A stretch of DNA of 64,000 nt from Oceanobacillus sp. CFH 90083 (GTDB lineage: Bacteria > Bacillota > Bacilli > Bacillales > Amphibacillaceae). The notes under the pieces were generated by a model, which was given only the letters and a program-made list of their open reading frames with translations, was not told the DNA's origin and made no database searches. The stretch covers positions 124,001-188,000 of the forward strand of contig NZ_VIYG01000007.1 in NCBI RefSeq assembly GCF_009389585.1, given 5' to 3'. Shown here piece by piece: positions 36,055-45,242 of the stretch (position 1 is the stretch's first letter; every line of letters begins with the position of its first letter). The position numbers and the translations under genes were made by a program.

Positions 36055-36101
36055 TAAAAAACCAGTTAAAATCGACTGTTTCGATTTTAACTGGTTTTTT
36101 A
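36055..36101. terminator. Terminator of ykhA
   Basis: Perfect 20-bp inverted repeat with arms AAAAAACCAGTTAAAATCGA and its complement, T run on the minus strand, 15 bases past the ykhA stop. Confidence 0.88.
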
Positions 36102-36114
36102 ATATAATATAGCC

Positions 36115-36630
36115 TTATTTTTCTGTCCGATAGACTGTTCCAAAAGTTTCTGCCAGCTGCTTAGACTGCTTTCTCCGCTCTGCACGGCGGTTAGCACGGA
36201 GCGGCGCACTTTCATGAAGCATTTTTTCATCCTCTGTCTCTGGATAAACAGGCGGCACTTCAACTGGTCTGCCGTTTTCATCCACCGCTACAAAGGTCAT
36301 AAATGCTGTGGTACATGCTGTTCTTTCTCCCGTCCGGAGATCTTCTGTAATAGCCCGGATAAATACCTCCATAGAGGTATGGCGTGTCCAGGTTACAAAG
36401 GCTTCAATCGAAATATATTGCCCAACTTTTACAGGAGCTAAAAAATCAACGGAATCCGTTGATGCCGTAACAACCGGGCTATTTGCATGCTTTACTGCTG
36501 CAATGCCGCCAATATCATCAAGATGCGCCATCAATTGTCCCCCAAATAAGGTTCCATAATGATTGGTATCTGGCGGAAGTACATGTGTTGTTTTTAAAGC
36601 TAATGATGCGGAACAAGGTTTTGCATTCAT
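36115..36630 (-). CDS. ykhA: Acyl-CoA thioesterase (YkhA)
   Basis: Hot-dog fold thioesterase hydrolysing acyl-CoA to free acid and CoA, cytoplasmic. Hallmark N-terminal motif: HVLPPDTNHYGTLFGGQLMA (about 16-35) with the catalytic Asn/Asp region, and MAHLDDIGGIAAVKHA. At 171 residues it has the length of YkhA/YciA-type enzymes. AGGAGGAAATAAAG precedes the ATG. The C-terminal 30 residues are Arg/Lys-rich. Confidence 0.88.
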   Translation of the reverse strand: MNAKPCSASLALKTTHVLPPDTNHYGTLFGGQLMAHLDDIGGIAAVKHANSPVVTASTDSVDFLAPVKVGQYISIEAFVTWTRHTSMEVFIRAITEDLRTGERTACTTAFMTFVAVDENGRPVEVPPVYPETEDEKMLHESAPLRANRRAERRKQSKQLAETFGTVYRTEK

Positions 36631-36676
36631 CTTTATTTCCTCCTGGTATGTTTACTTTTAGGTACTTGTTCATCCA

Positions 36677-38116
36677 TTACAAAACTGGTGAAATTAAACG
36701 TGAAACAGACTCCTTTAAACGAATTCCGATAGAACGCTTATCATAGAGCTTTTTGGTCATTTGCGTAGAGTGGATTAAATCCTGACTGAACTTTTCTATT
36801 AATCGGCCGACCACATCAATATCGTATAAGAAGGCATTGACCTCAAAATTAAGCCGGAAGCTTCTCACATCAATATTTGCCGTACCAACGGAAGCTATTC
36901 TTCCATCAACAATAATTGTTTTTGCATGCAAGAAGCCATTTTGGTAAATAAAAATCTCTGCACCGGCACCCAGCAAGTCACCGCAATAATACATGGTCGC
37001 CCAATAAACAAAGGGATGGTCCGGTTTATTAGGAATCATTATTTTTACATCTACTCCTGATAACACAGCAATACGCAAGGCATCACGCAAGCTTTCATCC
37101 GGTATAAAATAGGGTGTCTGAATATAGATGTACTCTTCAGCTTCCATAATCATTTTAATGTATCCATTTTTGATTTGCTCATACTCTGAATCTGGACCGC
37201 TGGAAACAATCTGCATTCCTATATTACCTCCAGAAATCGTTTTGAAATGCTCCTCTTCATAAGAAATCTTCAGCTTAGAAGCTTGATTCCAGTCCAATAC
37301 AAAGCGTGTCTGCATGCTTTGCACAGCATCTCCAATTATCCGCAGATGCGTATCACGCCAATAACCGAATTTACTTTTCATCCCCAAATATTCATCTCCA
37401 ACATTGAAACCGCCAATATAACCAATTTCTCCATCAATAATCGCTAGCTTTCGATGGTTCCGGTAATTAATTTTAAAATTTATGATAAAATTCGACGGGA
37501 AAAATGCTTCGACAAAAACGCCCGCTTCTTTTAATTTTTTTATGTAGCTTTTCTTAAGTGATCTGGAGCCCATATCATCATACAAGAGCCTGACACATAC
37601 ACCTTCTCTTGCTTTTTTTATCAGTGCGTTGGCAAGTCTGGTTCCCAGTCCGTCACTCCGCATAATATAATATTGCACATGAATATGATGTTTCGCCCGG
37701 CTGATGTCTTCTAAAAGTGCATCAAATTTCTTATGCCCGTCCGTAAAAATATCTACGCCATTATTCTGTGAATAAATGGAATCGTCATTACGCAGATGGA
37801 GATAAACTAAATCCTGATGCTTTTTTAAGTCCTCATGATTTAATTGGAATGTGTCATCCTCTATAGCATTTATCTGCTGTTGTACAGCCTTTTGCACATC
37901 CATTCTGCTCCGCTGATCCCATTTGAATATCCGGCGATTGCTGATAGGCCGTCCAAAAATTAAATAAAGAATAAATCCTAAAACAGGAATAAACAACAGA
38001 ACCATTACCCATGCCCAGGAAGAAGTCGGATCTTTCCGCTCCAGAAAAATAATCGATATAGCCAATGCAATATTTATAACAAAAATTAATCCAATAATAA
38101 TTGAATATATGCCCAT
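36677..38116 (-). CDS. cls: Cardiolipin synthase
   Basis: Membrane phospholipase D-family enzyme joining two phosphatidylglycerols into cardiolipin. Two N-terminal transmembrane segments (residues 1-25 and 33-55), then the two HKD motifs: NHRKLAIIDGEIGYIGG at about 219-235 and HAKTIIVDGRIASVGTANID at about 397-416. Full length at 479 residues. TAGGAGCAGGATAT precedes the ATG. A cluster of dispersed repeats lies just upstream at 38175-38420. Confidence 0.92.
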   Translation of the reverse strand: MGIYSIIIGLIFVINIALAISIIFLERKDPTSSWAWVMVLLFIPVLGFILYLIFGRPISNRRIFKWDQRSRMDVQKAVQQQINAIEDDTFQLNHEDLKKHQDLVYLHLRNDDSIYSQNNGVDIFTDGHKKFDALLEDISRAKHHIHVQYYIMRSDGLGTRLANALIKKAREGVCVRLLYDDMGSRSLKKSYIKKLKEAGVFVEAFFPSNFIINFKINYRNHRKLAIIDGEIGYIGGFNVGDEYLGMKSKFGYWRDTHLRIIGDAVQSMQTRFVLDWNQASKLKISYEEEHFKTISGGNIGMQIVSSGPDSEYEQIKNGYIKMIMEAEEYIYIQTPYFIPDESLRDALRIAVLSGVDVKIMIPNKPDHPFVYWATMYYCGDLLGAGAEIFIYQNGFLHAKTIIVDGRIASVGTANIDVRSFRLNFEVNAFLYDIDVVGRLIEKFSQDLIHSTQMTKKLYDKRSIGIRLKESVSRLISPVL

Positions 38117-38174
38117 ATATCCTGCTCCTATCAGTTCTTCTCCACTAAAAAGGAAGTTATGATTTTATCATAGC

Positions 38175-38420
38175 ACAAAACGAAACTTCATTCAGCGGAG
38201 ACGAATGGAGTTTCGTTTCACCACAGCATGTTGAAAGCAATTGCAGCAAGCCAGGTCTGAAAAGATACTGAATGCCTTAACTGGAGTTATGATTATTCCT
38301 CCTCATCAACTCCCATTGTATCGATCATATTTATCTGACCACATCGCCGGAACTGGGACTACTCGCCCCATCAAAAGCGTTGCGATTACCCGGTCTATTA
38401 AAACCGTTCTACTTTACAGG
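38175..38420. repeat. Cluster of dispersed repeats between cls and the PLP lyase
   Basis: Starts with an inverted pair ACGAAACTTCATTC / GAGTTTCGTTTC (38180-38220), then GCAAGCCAGGTCTGAAA and a diverged pair of GATTACTCGCCCC units at about 38353 and 38382. No gene is seen. Confidence 0.65.
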
Positions 38421-38447
38421 GGATATTCAAAAAGCCCTCAGATGAAA

Positions 38448-39635
38448 CTATTTGAAACGATCCAAAGCCTGATTCAAATCCTCCCAAATATCCTGCCATG
38501 CTTCTATCCCAACAGATAAGCGGATCAAAGCGTCTGTTATTCCCATTTTTTGACGCTGTTCATACGGAACTACTGCATGTGTCATAGTAGCTGGATGTTG
38601 AATCAAGGTTTCAGTATCACCAAGGCTGACAGCAATTTTTATGAATTGCAGTTTATTTAGAAATTCCTGGACCTCTTCCTTCCCTCCATCGATTTCAAAA
38701 GAAAGCGTACCTCCGCCAGATTTCATTTGTTTTTTCATAATAGAATACCCGCCAGCATCTGGATCTCCTGGATAGAATATGTGCTTCACCTTTGGATGCT
38801 GTTTTAGTTTTTCTGCAATCTGTAAGGCATTTTCAGAATGTTTATCCATTCTGAGCGGTAATGTCTTCATTCCACGAATCACAAGCCAGGCATCAAAGGG
38901 CGATAAAATACCACCAATATCCTTCTGCGTGGTTGCTGCGATTTGCTCCATTAATTCTTTTTTGCCCGCTGCTATTCCAGCAATCACATCACCATGCCCG
39001 CCTAAATATTTTGTCGCACTATGCACAACAACATCCGCTCCCAGTTCCAGCGGTCGCTGTAAATATGGTGTTGAAAATGTATTATCTACCACAACTAAAA
39101 TATTATGCTTCTTAGCAATACTGCTCACCAGCTCAAGATCAATCACTTCCATAGTTGGATTAATCGGTGTTTCAATATAAAAAACCTTTGTTTCCGGCCT
39201 GATTTTATCCTCTATATTTTTAGCATCGGTCATTGCTACATAGTCTGTTTGGATATTATATTTTTCATCCATCATAGACAACAGTCCAAAGGTGCAGCCA
39301 TATAACCCGGAAGAGCAGATAATATGGTCATTTGCTTTGGTAAGTGCAATTAAAACGGCAGATATTGCCGCCATTCCTGAAGCAAATGCGAGTCCCTTTT
39401 CCGCCTTTTCCAATGCCGCCAGCTTCTGCTCCAGAACTTGCACAGTCGGGTTGCTGATGCGGGTATAGACATGCCCCTCTTCTTCTCCAGCAAAACGGGC
39501 CGCTCCCTGCTCCGCTGTCTCAAAGGTGAATGTAGTCGTTTGAAAAATTGGCGGTGTTAAACTGCCAAGCAATTCTTTCGAATCGTACCCCTTATGAATC
39601 AATTCGGTTTCTATATGCTTAAACTTTTTCCCCAT
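38448..39635 (-). CDS. Methionine gamma-lyase-type PLP enzyme
   Basis: Cys/Met-metabolism PLP enzyme, 395 residues. PLP lysine at about 209 in VVVHSATKYLGGHGD; PLP-phosphate contacts YTRISNPT near 58-65. The LYGCTF segment with Cys114 is characteristic of methionine gamma-lyases, which split methionine to methanethiol, 2-oxobutyrate and ammonia; homocysteine gamma-lyase or cystathionine gamma-lyase activity is the main alternative. GGGAGAGGTATAA precedes the ATG. It lies near metY but on the other strand. Confidence 0.82.
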   Translation of the reverse strand: MGKKFKHIETELIHKGYDSKELLGSLTPPIFQTTTFTFETAEQGAARFAGEEEGHVYTRISNPTVQVLEQKLAALEKAEKGLAFASGMAAISAVLIALTKANDHIICSSGLYGCTFGLLSMMDEKYNIQTDYVAMTDAKNIEDKIRPETKVFYIETPINPTMEVIDLELVSSIAKKHNILVVVDNTFSTPYLQRPLELGADVVVHSATKYLGGHGDVIAGIAAGKKELMEQIAATTQKDIGGILSPFDAWLVIRGMKTLPLRMDKHSENALQIAEKLKQHPKVKHIFYPGDPDAGGYSIMKKQMKSGGGTLSFEIDGGKEEVQEFLNKLQFIKIAVSLGDTETLIQHPATMTHAVVPYEQRQKMGITDALIRLSVGIEAWQDIWEDLNQALDRFK

Positions 39636-39721
39636 TTATACCTCTCCCATCTTTAATAAATTATGATGAGTCTATACCCCTATGATAAAGTATTCCTGGG
39701 CTGTTGGAAATGTTTCTGTTT

Positions 39722-39900
39722 AAGAGAATGTTCAAAAGTTCCAATAAAAGTGACACATCGAGAACAGGAACTTCTATTAAGACCGTCCACGTCCGTATGG
39801 GAAAACACAGAAATCACCACCCTCTGTGGAAGCTCGTCCCTCAAAGCTGCGCCGCCTTGAACTTCTTAGTCCTTTTCATCGAACTTTTTTAACACGCACT
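39722..39900. mobile_element. MITE-like element, copy A
   Basis: About 179 bp with termini resembling AGAATGTTCAAAAGTTCC and CATCGAACTTTTTTAACACG, an imperfect terminal inverted repeat. Over its whole length it aligns to the reverse complement of the element at 56873-57050 (shared blocks CCAATAAAAGTGACA, GGAACTTCTA and GCCTTGAACTTCTT). No transposase is encoded, so mobilisation would need a helper. Confidence 0.8.
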
Positions 39901-39950
39901 TTAATTAATTTGAAAAACCATTGCTTCCTTTCTGATAAAGTTTTAATATT

Positions 39951-40002
39951 AGAGGATGTTCGAAAAAATCACTATATGATAAGTGGCGATTTGAACACAC
40001 AC
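39951..40002. repeat. Short relative of the MITE-like element
   Basis: About 52 bp from AGAGGATGTTCGAAAAAATC to GCGATTTGAACACAC, the same ends as the larger elements with little interior. Confidence 0.6.
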
Positions 40003-40036
40003 TATTAGTTTAATTTTCAGAAAGCAGGAATGAAAA

Positions 40037-40957
40037 ATGGAGGATAAATCTATACAGCAAGGGGCAGTCATTACCTTTATTGCTTATTTATTATGGGGGA
40101 TATTTCCGATATACTGGAAGCTTCTTGAACACATCCCGGCTGGTGAAGTCCTTGCTCATCGAATTGTCTGGAGCTTAATCTTTATGATAGTTTTAGTATT
40201 GGTTACAGGCAATTGGCGGCATTTAATCGAGACCGTTCATTTACTGAAGAAAGATAGAAAGAAAACGTTGGCTGTGGTTACGGCTTCTATTGTCATATCG
40301 ATCAACTGGTTTTTGTTTATTTTCTCGGTACAGCATGGGCATGTGCTCCAGGCCAGCCTAGGATATTATATCAATCCTTTAATCAGCATTTTATTGGCGG
40401 TCTTTGTATTGAAAGAAAAGACAAGCAAAGGACAGATCTTATCCTTTATTCTCGCTGGTTTCGGTGTGCTTTATTTAACGCTGAGCTATGGCGTGTTTCC
40501 ATGGATTTCTCTTTTACTGGCGATGAGCTTCGGTTTTTATGGACTTATCAAAAAAACACTCAACCTGCATGCCATGTATGGACTGACGATTGAAACGCTG
40601 GTGATTGCACCCGTTGCACTCTTATATCTAATCTTTGTCCCGGCAGAACAATCATTTACTTTTTCTCCTTTATTTGTACCGGATAATCTTTTACTGATTG
40701 GCAGCGGGGTCGTTACTGCTGTACCTTTACTGCTATTCGCTGCAGGTGCCAAACGGATTCCATTGGCAATGGTTGGGTTCTTACAGTATGTCGCACCGAC
40801 CATTATGTTTTTCCTGGGTGTGTTCTTATATAATGAGACATTTACGGTGCACCATATGATTACTTTTGCATTAATCTGGATAGCTCTTGTGATCTATATG
40901 GCTAGTATTTATCGGGATACACCGCGGAGAAAGAGAAGAAAAAATATAGCAACATAG
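40037..40957 (+). CDS. rarD: EamA family transporter RarD
   Basis: Ten-helix drug/metabolite transporter superfamily protein of 306 residues. RarD N-terminus is typical: AYLLWGIFPIYWKLLEHIPAGEVLAHRI region (about 13-40), with two EamA halves. Name derives from the E. coli chloramphenicol-sensitivity locus; the physiological substrate is unknown. C-terminus is strongly basic (RRKRRK), positioned in the cytoplasm. Confidence 0.87.
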   Translation: MEDKSIQQGAVITFIAYLLWGIFPIYWKLLEHIPAGEVLAHRIVWSLIFMIVLVLVTGNWRHLIETVHLLKKDRKKTLAVVTASIVISINWFLFIFSVQHGHVLQASLGYYINPLISILLAVFVLKEKTSKGQILSFILAGFGVLYLTLSYGVFPWISLLLAMSFGFYGLIKKTLNLHAMYGLTIETLVIAPVALLYLIFVPAEQSFTFSPLFVPDNLLLIGSGVVTAVPLLLFAAGAKRIPLAMVGFLQYVAPTIMFFLGVFLYNETFTVHHMITFALIWIALVIYMASIYRDTPRRKRRKNIAT

Positions 40958-40992
40958 CTTATAACCATTTTATTGGTTAAAGTTATCAAACA

Positions 40993-41057
40993 GTCAGCAG
41001 TTTGACGCTATCAGGGCTGGTATTTTAGATTATCTCTCTGATAGCGTCTCTGCTGAC
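40993..41057. other. Long unexplained stem-loop
   Basis: Two matched arms, GTCAGCAG...GACGCTATCAG and CTGATAGCGTC...CTGCTGAC, form about 19 base pairs with a 23-base loop. There is no T run after it on the plus strand, so a plain terminator reading for rarD is weak. Confidence 0.6.
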
Positions 41058-41302
41058 CATTTTATAAGTGCAGACTAAATCAATTGTTTTACTAGAAAGT
41101 GGAGTTGTAACTTGCGAATTTTTTATTTTTACTACATTAGCATGTTGTTCAATTATTATGTTAGATAACACCTGAATGATATGTCACTATGTAATATATC
41201 CGCTTTTTGTTCTCTATGCGCATAATCAAACTAAGACAATATACTTTAAAGCACCCGCTCCACCCCAAATAATTATTCCTTTGACAATCCCCAGTAAAAC
41301 AC

Positions 41303-41331
41303 TTGACTTTTAACCTCTATAACTTTATAAT
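41303..41331 (+). promoter_or_regulatory. Sigma-A promoter of the SAM riboswitch-metY unit
   Basis: TTGACT at 41303-41308, 17-base spacer, perfect TATAAT at 41326-41331; the aptamer begins about 30 bases later. Confidence 0.85.
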
Positions 41332-41360
41332 CTCAAGTAATTTCAAAATATTTAGCAGCA

Positions 41361-41514
41361 TCTCTTATTAAGAGCGGTGGAGGGAATAGGCCCTGCGAAG
41401 CCCGGCAACCTGCAAATGCAGGTGCTAAATCCTACAGATACATCATCTGAAAGATAAGAGAGAGTTCCAGGTCAGTCATAAGGGCTCTCTTCTTTTAAGA
41501 AGGGAGCTCTTTTT
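41361..41514 (+). ncRNA. SAM-I (S-box) riboswitch with terminator
   Basis: Classical S-box landmarks in order: P1 arm CTCTTAT, AGAGCGGTGGAGGGA, GGCCCTGCGAAGCCCGGCAA, GGTGCTAAATCC, GAAAGATAAGAG closing P1 (to 41460). A terminator follows, stem GGCTCTCTTCTT / AAGAAGGGAGCTC plus TTTTT (41483-41514). Binding of S-adenosylmethionine should stabilise P1 and stop transcription before metY. Confidence 0.95.
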
Positions 41515-41549
41515 GATAAGAGAGTGTTTAAAAAAAGGGAGGAAATAAA

Positions 41550-43217
41550 ATGTCAAATTATCCAGTTCAGCAAGACGAGACGATCTTATTACACGGAGGT
41601 CAGGCTCCAGATCCGGCAACAGGATCACGTGCAGTTCCAATCTATCAAACTACCTCTTATGTATTCCGGGACACAGAGCATGCACAAAACTTATTCGGCC
41701 TGGCAGAGCCGGGAAACATTTATACACGAATAATGAATCCCACGGTAGATACGTTTGAACAGCGGATTGCGCAATTAGAAGATGGTATTGGTGCTTTAGG
41801 TGTATCATCAGGAATGGCTGCGATTACTATGGCAATTTTAAATATTACACGCGCCGGTGATGAAATTGTCGCAGACAGCAATTTATATGGCGGTACGTAT
41901 AATCTATTTGCCAACACACTCCCCCGCTATGGAATTAATGTGAAATTTGTAGACGGAACAGATCCAAAAGCAATTGAAGCTGCGATTACAGATAAAACAA
42001 AAGCCATCTTTGGTGAGATTATCACGAATCCGAGCCTGTATGTTTTTGATGTAGAAACGGTTGCTGATATTGCCCATAATCATGGCATCCCTTTAATTAT
42101 TGATAATACATTTGCTACCCCTTATGTTGCCAAACCGCTGACGTGGGGTGCGGATATTGTTGTTCATTCTGCCACAAAATGGATTGGCGGACATGGGACA
42201 ACCATTGGCGGTGTTGTTGTTGACAGTGGAAGATTTGACTGGAATAACGCGAAATTCCCTGATTTTATTGAGCCGGATGTAAGCTATAACGGCTTAAAAT
42301 ATGCTGACTTAGGCCCAGCTGCTTTTATTACAAAGCTGCGCGTCCAATTATTACGTGATATCGGGCCGGCTCTTAGTCCACAAAATGCCTTTCTATTACT
42401 TCAGGGCTTGGAAACCCTGCATTTACGCATCAGGAAGCATAGTGAAAATGCCGAAAAACTGGCTGCTTATTTAGAAAAGCATCCTGCTGTAGAATGGATT
42501 AATTATCCCGGCTTAGCGTCACATCCGCCCCACCAACTTGCTAAGAAATACTTAAAAGGTGGTTTTGGCTCTGTTATTACGTTTGGTATTGAAGGTGGAC
42601 GCGAGGCAGGGCGCACATTAATTGATAATGTAAAGCTTTGGTCGCATGTTGCCAACGTTGGGGATGCAAAATCACTCATTATCCATCCTGCTTCGACAAC
42701 CCATCAGCAATTAACTGCTGAGGAATTAGCAACAAGCGGAACGACAGAAGAATTGATTCGCTTATCTGTCGGGCTGGAGGCATTTGATGATATTGTGGCT
42801 GATTTGGAGCAGGCGATTTATCAGGCGACTGGAAAATCACAGAGCAATCAGAAATCCGCTGAAGAAATAGCGGTAAGAAACTTACTGCAATCTCCATTTG
42901 ACCGCCGTGAAGGTGTCCGTAAAAAACGGATTGTCACTGTCGGCATTGCAGATGAAGCGATTGCTCCCCTGTATAAATTAGGCTATGAGGTTATTCCAAC
43001 AGCAGATACAGATGAGCTTACAACAGATCTATTAACAGGAGCTGATGCCGTTTGGCTGCAGGAAGGGAAGCCGATACCGGAAGAGAATACTGCTTATCAA
43101 GGGACCATTTTATTCACAAAGACAGATCCTGAGGTAACCTCTGAAGTATTTATTCTTTCAGGCCTTCATCCAGCAGAGCATGCTCTTGAGCTGCGGAGTT
43201 CTGAACGCCCGTTGTAA
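41550..43217 (+). CDS. metY: O-acetylhomoserine sulfhydrylase (MetY) with C-terminal extension
   Basis: PLP enzyme that makes homocysteine from O-acetylhomoserine and sulfide, controlled by the SAM-I riboswitch upstream. PLP lysine at about 210 in [14 protein letters not shown]; typical MetY segments [16 protein letters not shown] and [11 protein letters not shown]. The usual family length is about 430, but this protein has 555 residues. The last 120 residues form a separate alpha/beta-looking domain ([36 protein letters not shown]), perhaps a CoA-binding/Rossmann-type fold. The reading frame is uninterrupted across the junction. GGGAGGAAATAAA precedes the ATG. Confidence 0.9.
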   Translation: MSNYPVQQDETILLHGGQAPDPATGSRAVPIYQTTSYVFRDTEHAQNLFGLAEPGNIYTRIMNPTVDTFEQRIAQLEDGIGALGVSSGMAAITMAILNITRAGDEIVADSNLYGGTYNLFANTLPRYGINVKFVDGTDPKAIEAAITDKTKAIFGEIITNPSLYVFDVETVADIAHNHGIPLIIDNTFATPYVAKPLTWGADIVVHSATKWIGGHGTTIGGVVVDSGRFDWNNAKFPDFIEPDVSYNGLKYADLGPAAFITKLRVQLLRDIGPALSPQNAFLLLQGLETLHLRIRKHSENAEKLAAYLEKHPAVEWINYPGLASHPPHQLAKKYLKGGFGSVITFGIEGGREAGRTLIDNVKLWSHVANVGDAKSLIIHPASTTHQQLTAEELATSGTTEELIRLSVGLEAFDDIVADLEQAIYQATGKSQSNQKSAEEIAVRNLLQSPFDRREGVRKKRIVTVGIADEAIAPLYKLGYEVIPTADTDELTTDLLTGADAVWLQEGKPIPEENTAYQGTILFTKTDPEVTSEVFILSGLHPAEHALELRSSERPL

Positions 43218-43230
43218 AATAGAATCCCAG

Positions 43231-43283
43231 ACCCGTTTTTCTTTTGATCGCACATTTGATGTTTTATGAAAAGAAAAACGGGT
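43231..43283. terminator. Hairpin downstream of metY
   Basis: Perfect 15-bp inverted repeat ACCCGTTTTTCTTTT / AAAAGAAAAACGGGT with a 23-base loop, 14 bases after the metY stop. A second, shorter hairpin with a T run (ACGTCTTCT / AGGAGACGT, 43311-43344) follows. The remaining 43345-43553 spacer is AT-rich with no gene seen. Confidence 0.6.
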
Positions 43284-43553
43284 ACATTTATGATATAATA
43301 AAGGTCTGTTACGTCTTCTAACACAAATTTAGGAGACGTTTTTCATTTAATTTGTTTACTATTTATTATCCTTGGTTTATTATGTATTAACCTTGATTAA
43401 AATAAGATTATAAAGAAAAACATTTATCTATGAAAATGAACCAGTGTATTTTACAAAAATAAATGCAGCAAATAATATTTCCTTTCGTATCCTTAGGTAA
43501 TTTTATTTGTTCCAACATAAACTAGAAGAAAAGAACACGTAGGTGTGATGAAG

Positions 43554-44456
43554 ATGACAAAAAAGAGATGGCTTATTCTCATTAGCTTCCTTCTTATTAT
43601 CGTTGTAGCCGTTTTTTCGATTTTACAACTGCCCTATTTTCAGTTAAGCTCTGAACAACGGGAAAGAGAAGAAGCGCTGAGAGAACAAATTACGCCTAAA
43701 GCAGGTGAGAATGAGGAAGATACAGAAGATCATGAGAGCGAAGAGGTCATGGGTGATGCGGAGGAGCAGGAAAATGAACCTTTGGCTGTTAACGAAACAC
43801 TGGAAAACACGTTTGAATTTACCCCGGAGGACGACGTAAATATTGTAGCACTCGGTGACTCACTGACTCAAGGTGTGGGGGATGATACAAACCAGGGAGG
43901 CTATGTCGGGATATTGGACAGAACACTTCAAATTCTTGATACTAATTTCCACTTTGATAATTTTGGAAAACGGGGAAATCGCTCTGATCAGCTGCTTAAT
44001 CGGCTGAATGAAGAGCCGGAAATAGCTGCGGCTTTAGAAGAAGCAGATATTATTATTATTACCATCGGCGCAAACGATATTATGCAGGTGCTGAAGGAAA
44101 ATATAATGGATTTAGAAATTAGCTATTTCAATGATGAACAATCTTCTTATGAAGCAAGATTGCATGAGATATTTGATAAAATCCGTTCTATAAATACGGA
44201 TGCTTCTATTTATCTACTAGGTGTATTTAATCCTTTTAAAAATTATTTTGAAGACATTCCAGAATTAGATCAAATTATCCATAATTGGAATGATACAGGA
44301 AGAGAAGTTGTTCATCAAAACGAAAACAGCACGTTTGTACCTATTGATGATTTATTTAATGATACAACGGTAAATTTATTTGCAGAAGATAACTTCCATC
44401 CTAATTATGATGGATACTATTTAATGGCTGAACGTATTCTGGAATATTTTAATTAA
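43554..44456 (+). CDS. ypmR: SGNH/GDSL hydrolase (YpmR)
   Basis: Membrane-anchored or secreted SGNH-fold lipase/esterase. N-terminal hydrophobic segment (LILISFLLIIVVAVFSIL), an acidic linker (about 33-85), then the SGNH blocks: GDSLTQG with the nucleophile Ser, GKRGNRSDQL, IGANDIM, and DNFHPNYDG with the catalytic Asp-His. The ATG at 43554 is chosen for its spacing from AGGTG. B. subtilis ypmR is followed by ypmS, as here. Confidence 0.85.
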   Translation: MTKKRWLILISFLLIIVVAVFSILQLPYFQLSSEQREREEALREQITPKAGENEEDTEDHESEEVMGDAEEQENEPLAVNETLENTFEFTPEDDVNIVALGDSLTQGVGDDTNQGGYVGILDRTLQILDTNFHFDNFGKRGNRSDQLLNRLNEEPEIAAALEEADIIIITIGANDIMQVLKENIMDLEISYFNDEQSSYEARLHEIFDKIRSINTDASIYLLGVFNPFKNYFEDIPELDQIIHNWNDTGREVVHQNENSTFVPIDDLFNDTTVNLFAEDNFHPNYDGYYLMAERILEYFN

Positions 44457-44462
44457 GTTGGG

Positions 44463-45134
44463 ATGAAAACGATAATGAGAGTAAAGAACAGACAACTAAA
44501 AATAAATAATAAATGGAAAGCCGGTTTTATTGGTCTCCTTATTTTGAATGGGATAATTCTGCTCCTTTTGCTGGCATTGATTTTTTGGCCGGTTTCTGAT
44601 AATGCATTCCCTCAAAACGCTGTGATAAATGAACAGGAAAGCTCTGAGTTTTATATTCAGACAACCAAGCAAAACTTAAATAATTTAATCAATGCATATG
44701 TTGAAAAATTACTTGAGGGAACAGATCATCATTATCGTATTTTACTTGAGGATGATGTGCATTTGATGGGAGAGCTGCCTGTCTTCTCATCTACCGTGCC
44801 TCTATCCGTCCGGTTTGAACCGATTGAACAGGCTAATGGCGATCTTATTTTACAGCAAAAGTCAATCTCCGTTGGGCTGCTAGAGCTGCCGAACAAAAAA
44901 ATCATGGAATATATGGATCGATTTCTGCCAATGCCTGACTGGGTGACTATCGACCCGGACAGCCAAGAGATTTATGTAGCTGTGACTGATATGAATTTAC
45001 AAGGAAACTTTGATGTGGCTGTACAGCATATGGATTTAGAAGCAAATAATATCACCATGAAGCTCGTTGTACCATATGAAACACTGGGAATTCAAGATCT
45101 CTCCCGGGAAGCAATGCAGAGTCTATTTGAATAA
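44463..45134 (+). CDS. ypmS: YpmS family (DUF2140) membrane-anchored protein
   Basis: A 223-residue protein with one N-terminal transmembrane helix (GLLILNGIILLLLLALIFWP, about 19-38) and an extracytoplasmic domain that contains the DUF2140-type strands (LPVFSSTVPLSVRFEPIEQ, then QQKSISVGLLELP). Function unknown. Six bases after ypmR, so certainly co-transcribed. The ATG at 44475 is an alternative start. Confidence 0.83.
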   Translation: MKTIMRVKNRQLKINNKWKAGFIGLLILNGIILLLLLALIFWPVSDNAFPQNAVINEQESSEFYIQTTKQNLNNLINAYVEKLLEGTDHHYRILLEDDVHLMGELPVFSSTVPLSVRFEPIEQANGDLILQQKSISVGLLELPNKKIMEYMDRFLPMPDWVTIDPDSQEIYVAVTDMNLQGNFDVAVQHMDLEANNITMKLVVPYETLGIQDLSREAMQSLFE

Positions 45135-45139
45135 CCTGT

Positions 45140-45180
45140 CAAAAAGCACAGAGCCTCGTCCGAAGCTCTGTGCTTTTTCA
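45140..45180 (+). terminator. Terminator of ypmRS
   Basis: Stem AAAAAGCACAGAGC / GCTCTGTGCTTTTT with a 10-base loop. Confidence 0.88.
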
Positions 45181-45242
45181 ATAAAAATTTTAAACCTTGT
45201 ATTAGTATGCCATTTTAGATTATTAGATTTTCACCCCAGCAT

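Noticed and set aside
39722-39900. Small protein gene inside the MITE-like element
   Set aside because: Open frames of 60-65 codons exist, but they are not preserved in the second copy at 56873-57050.
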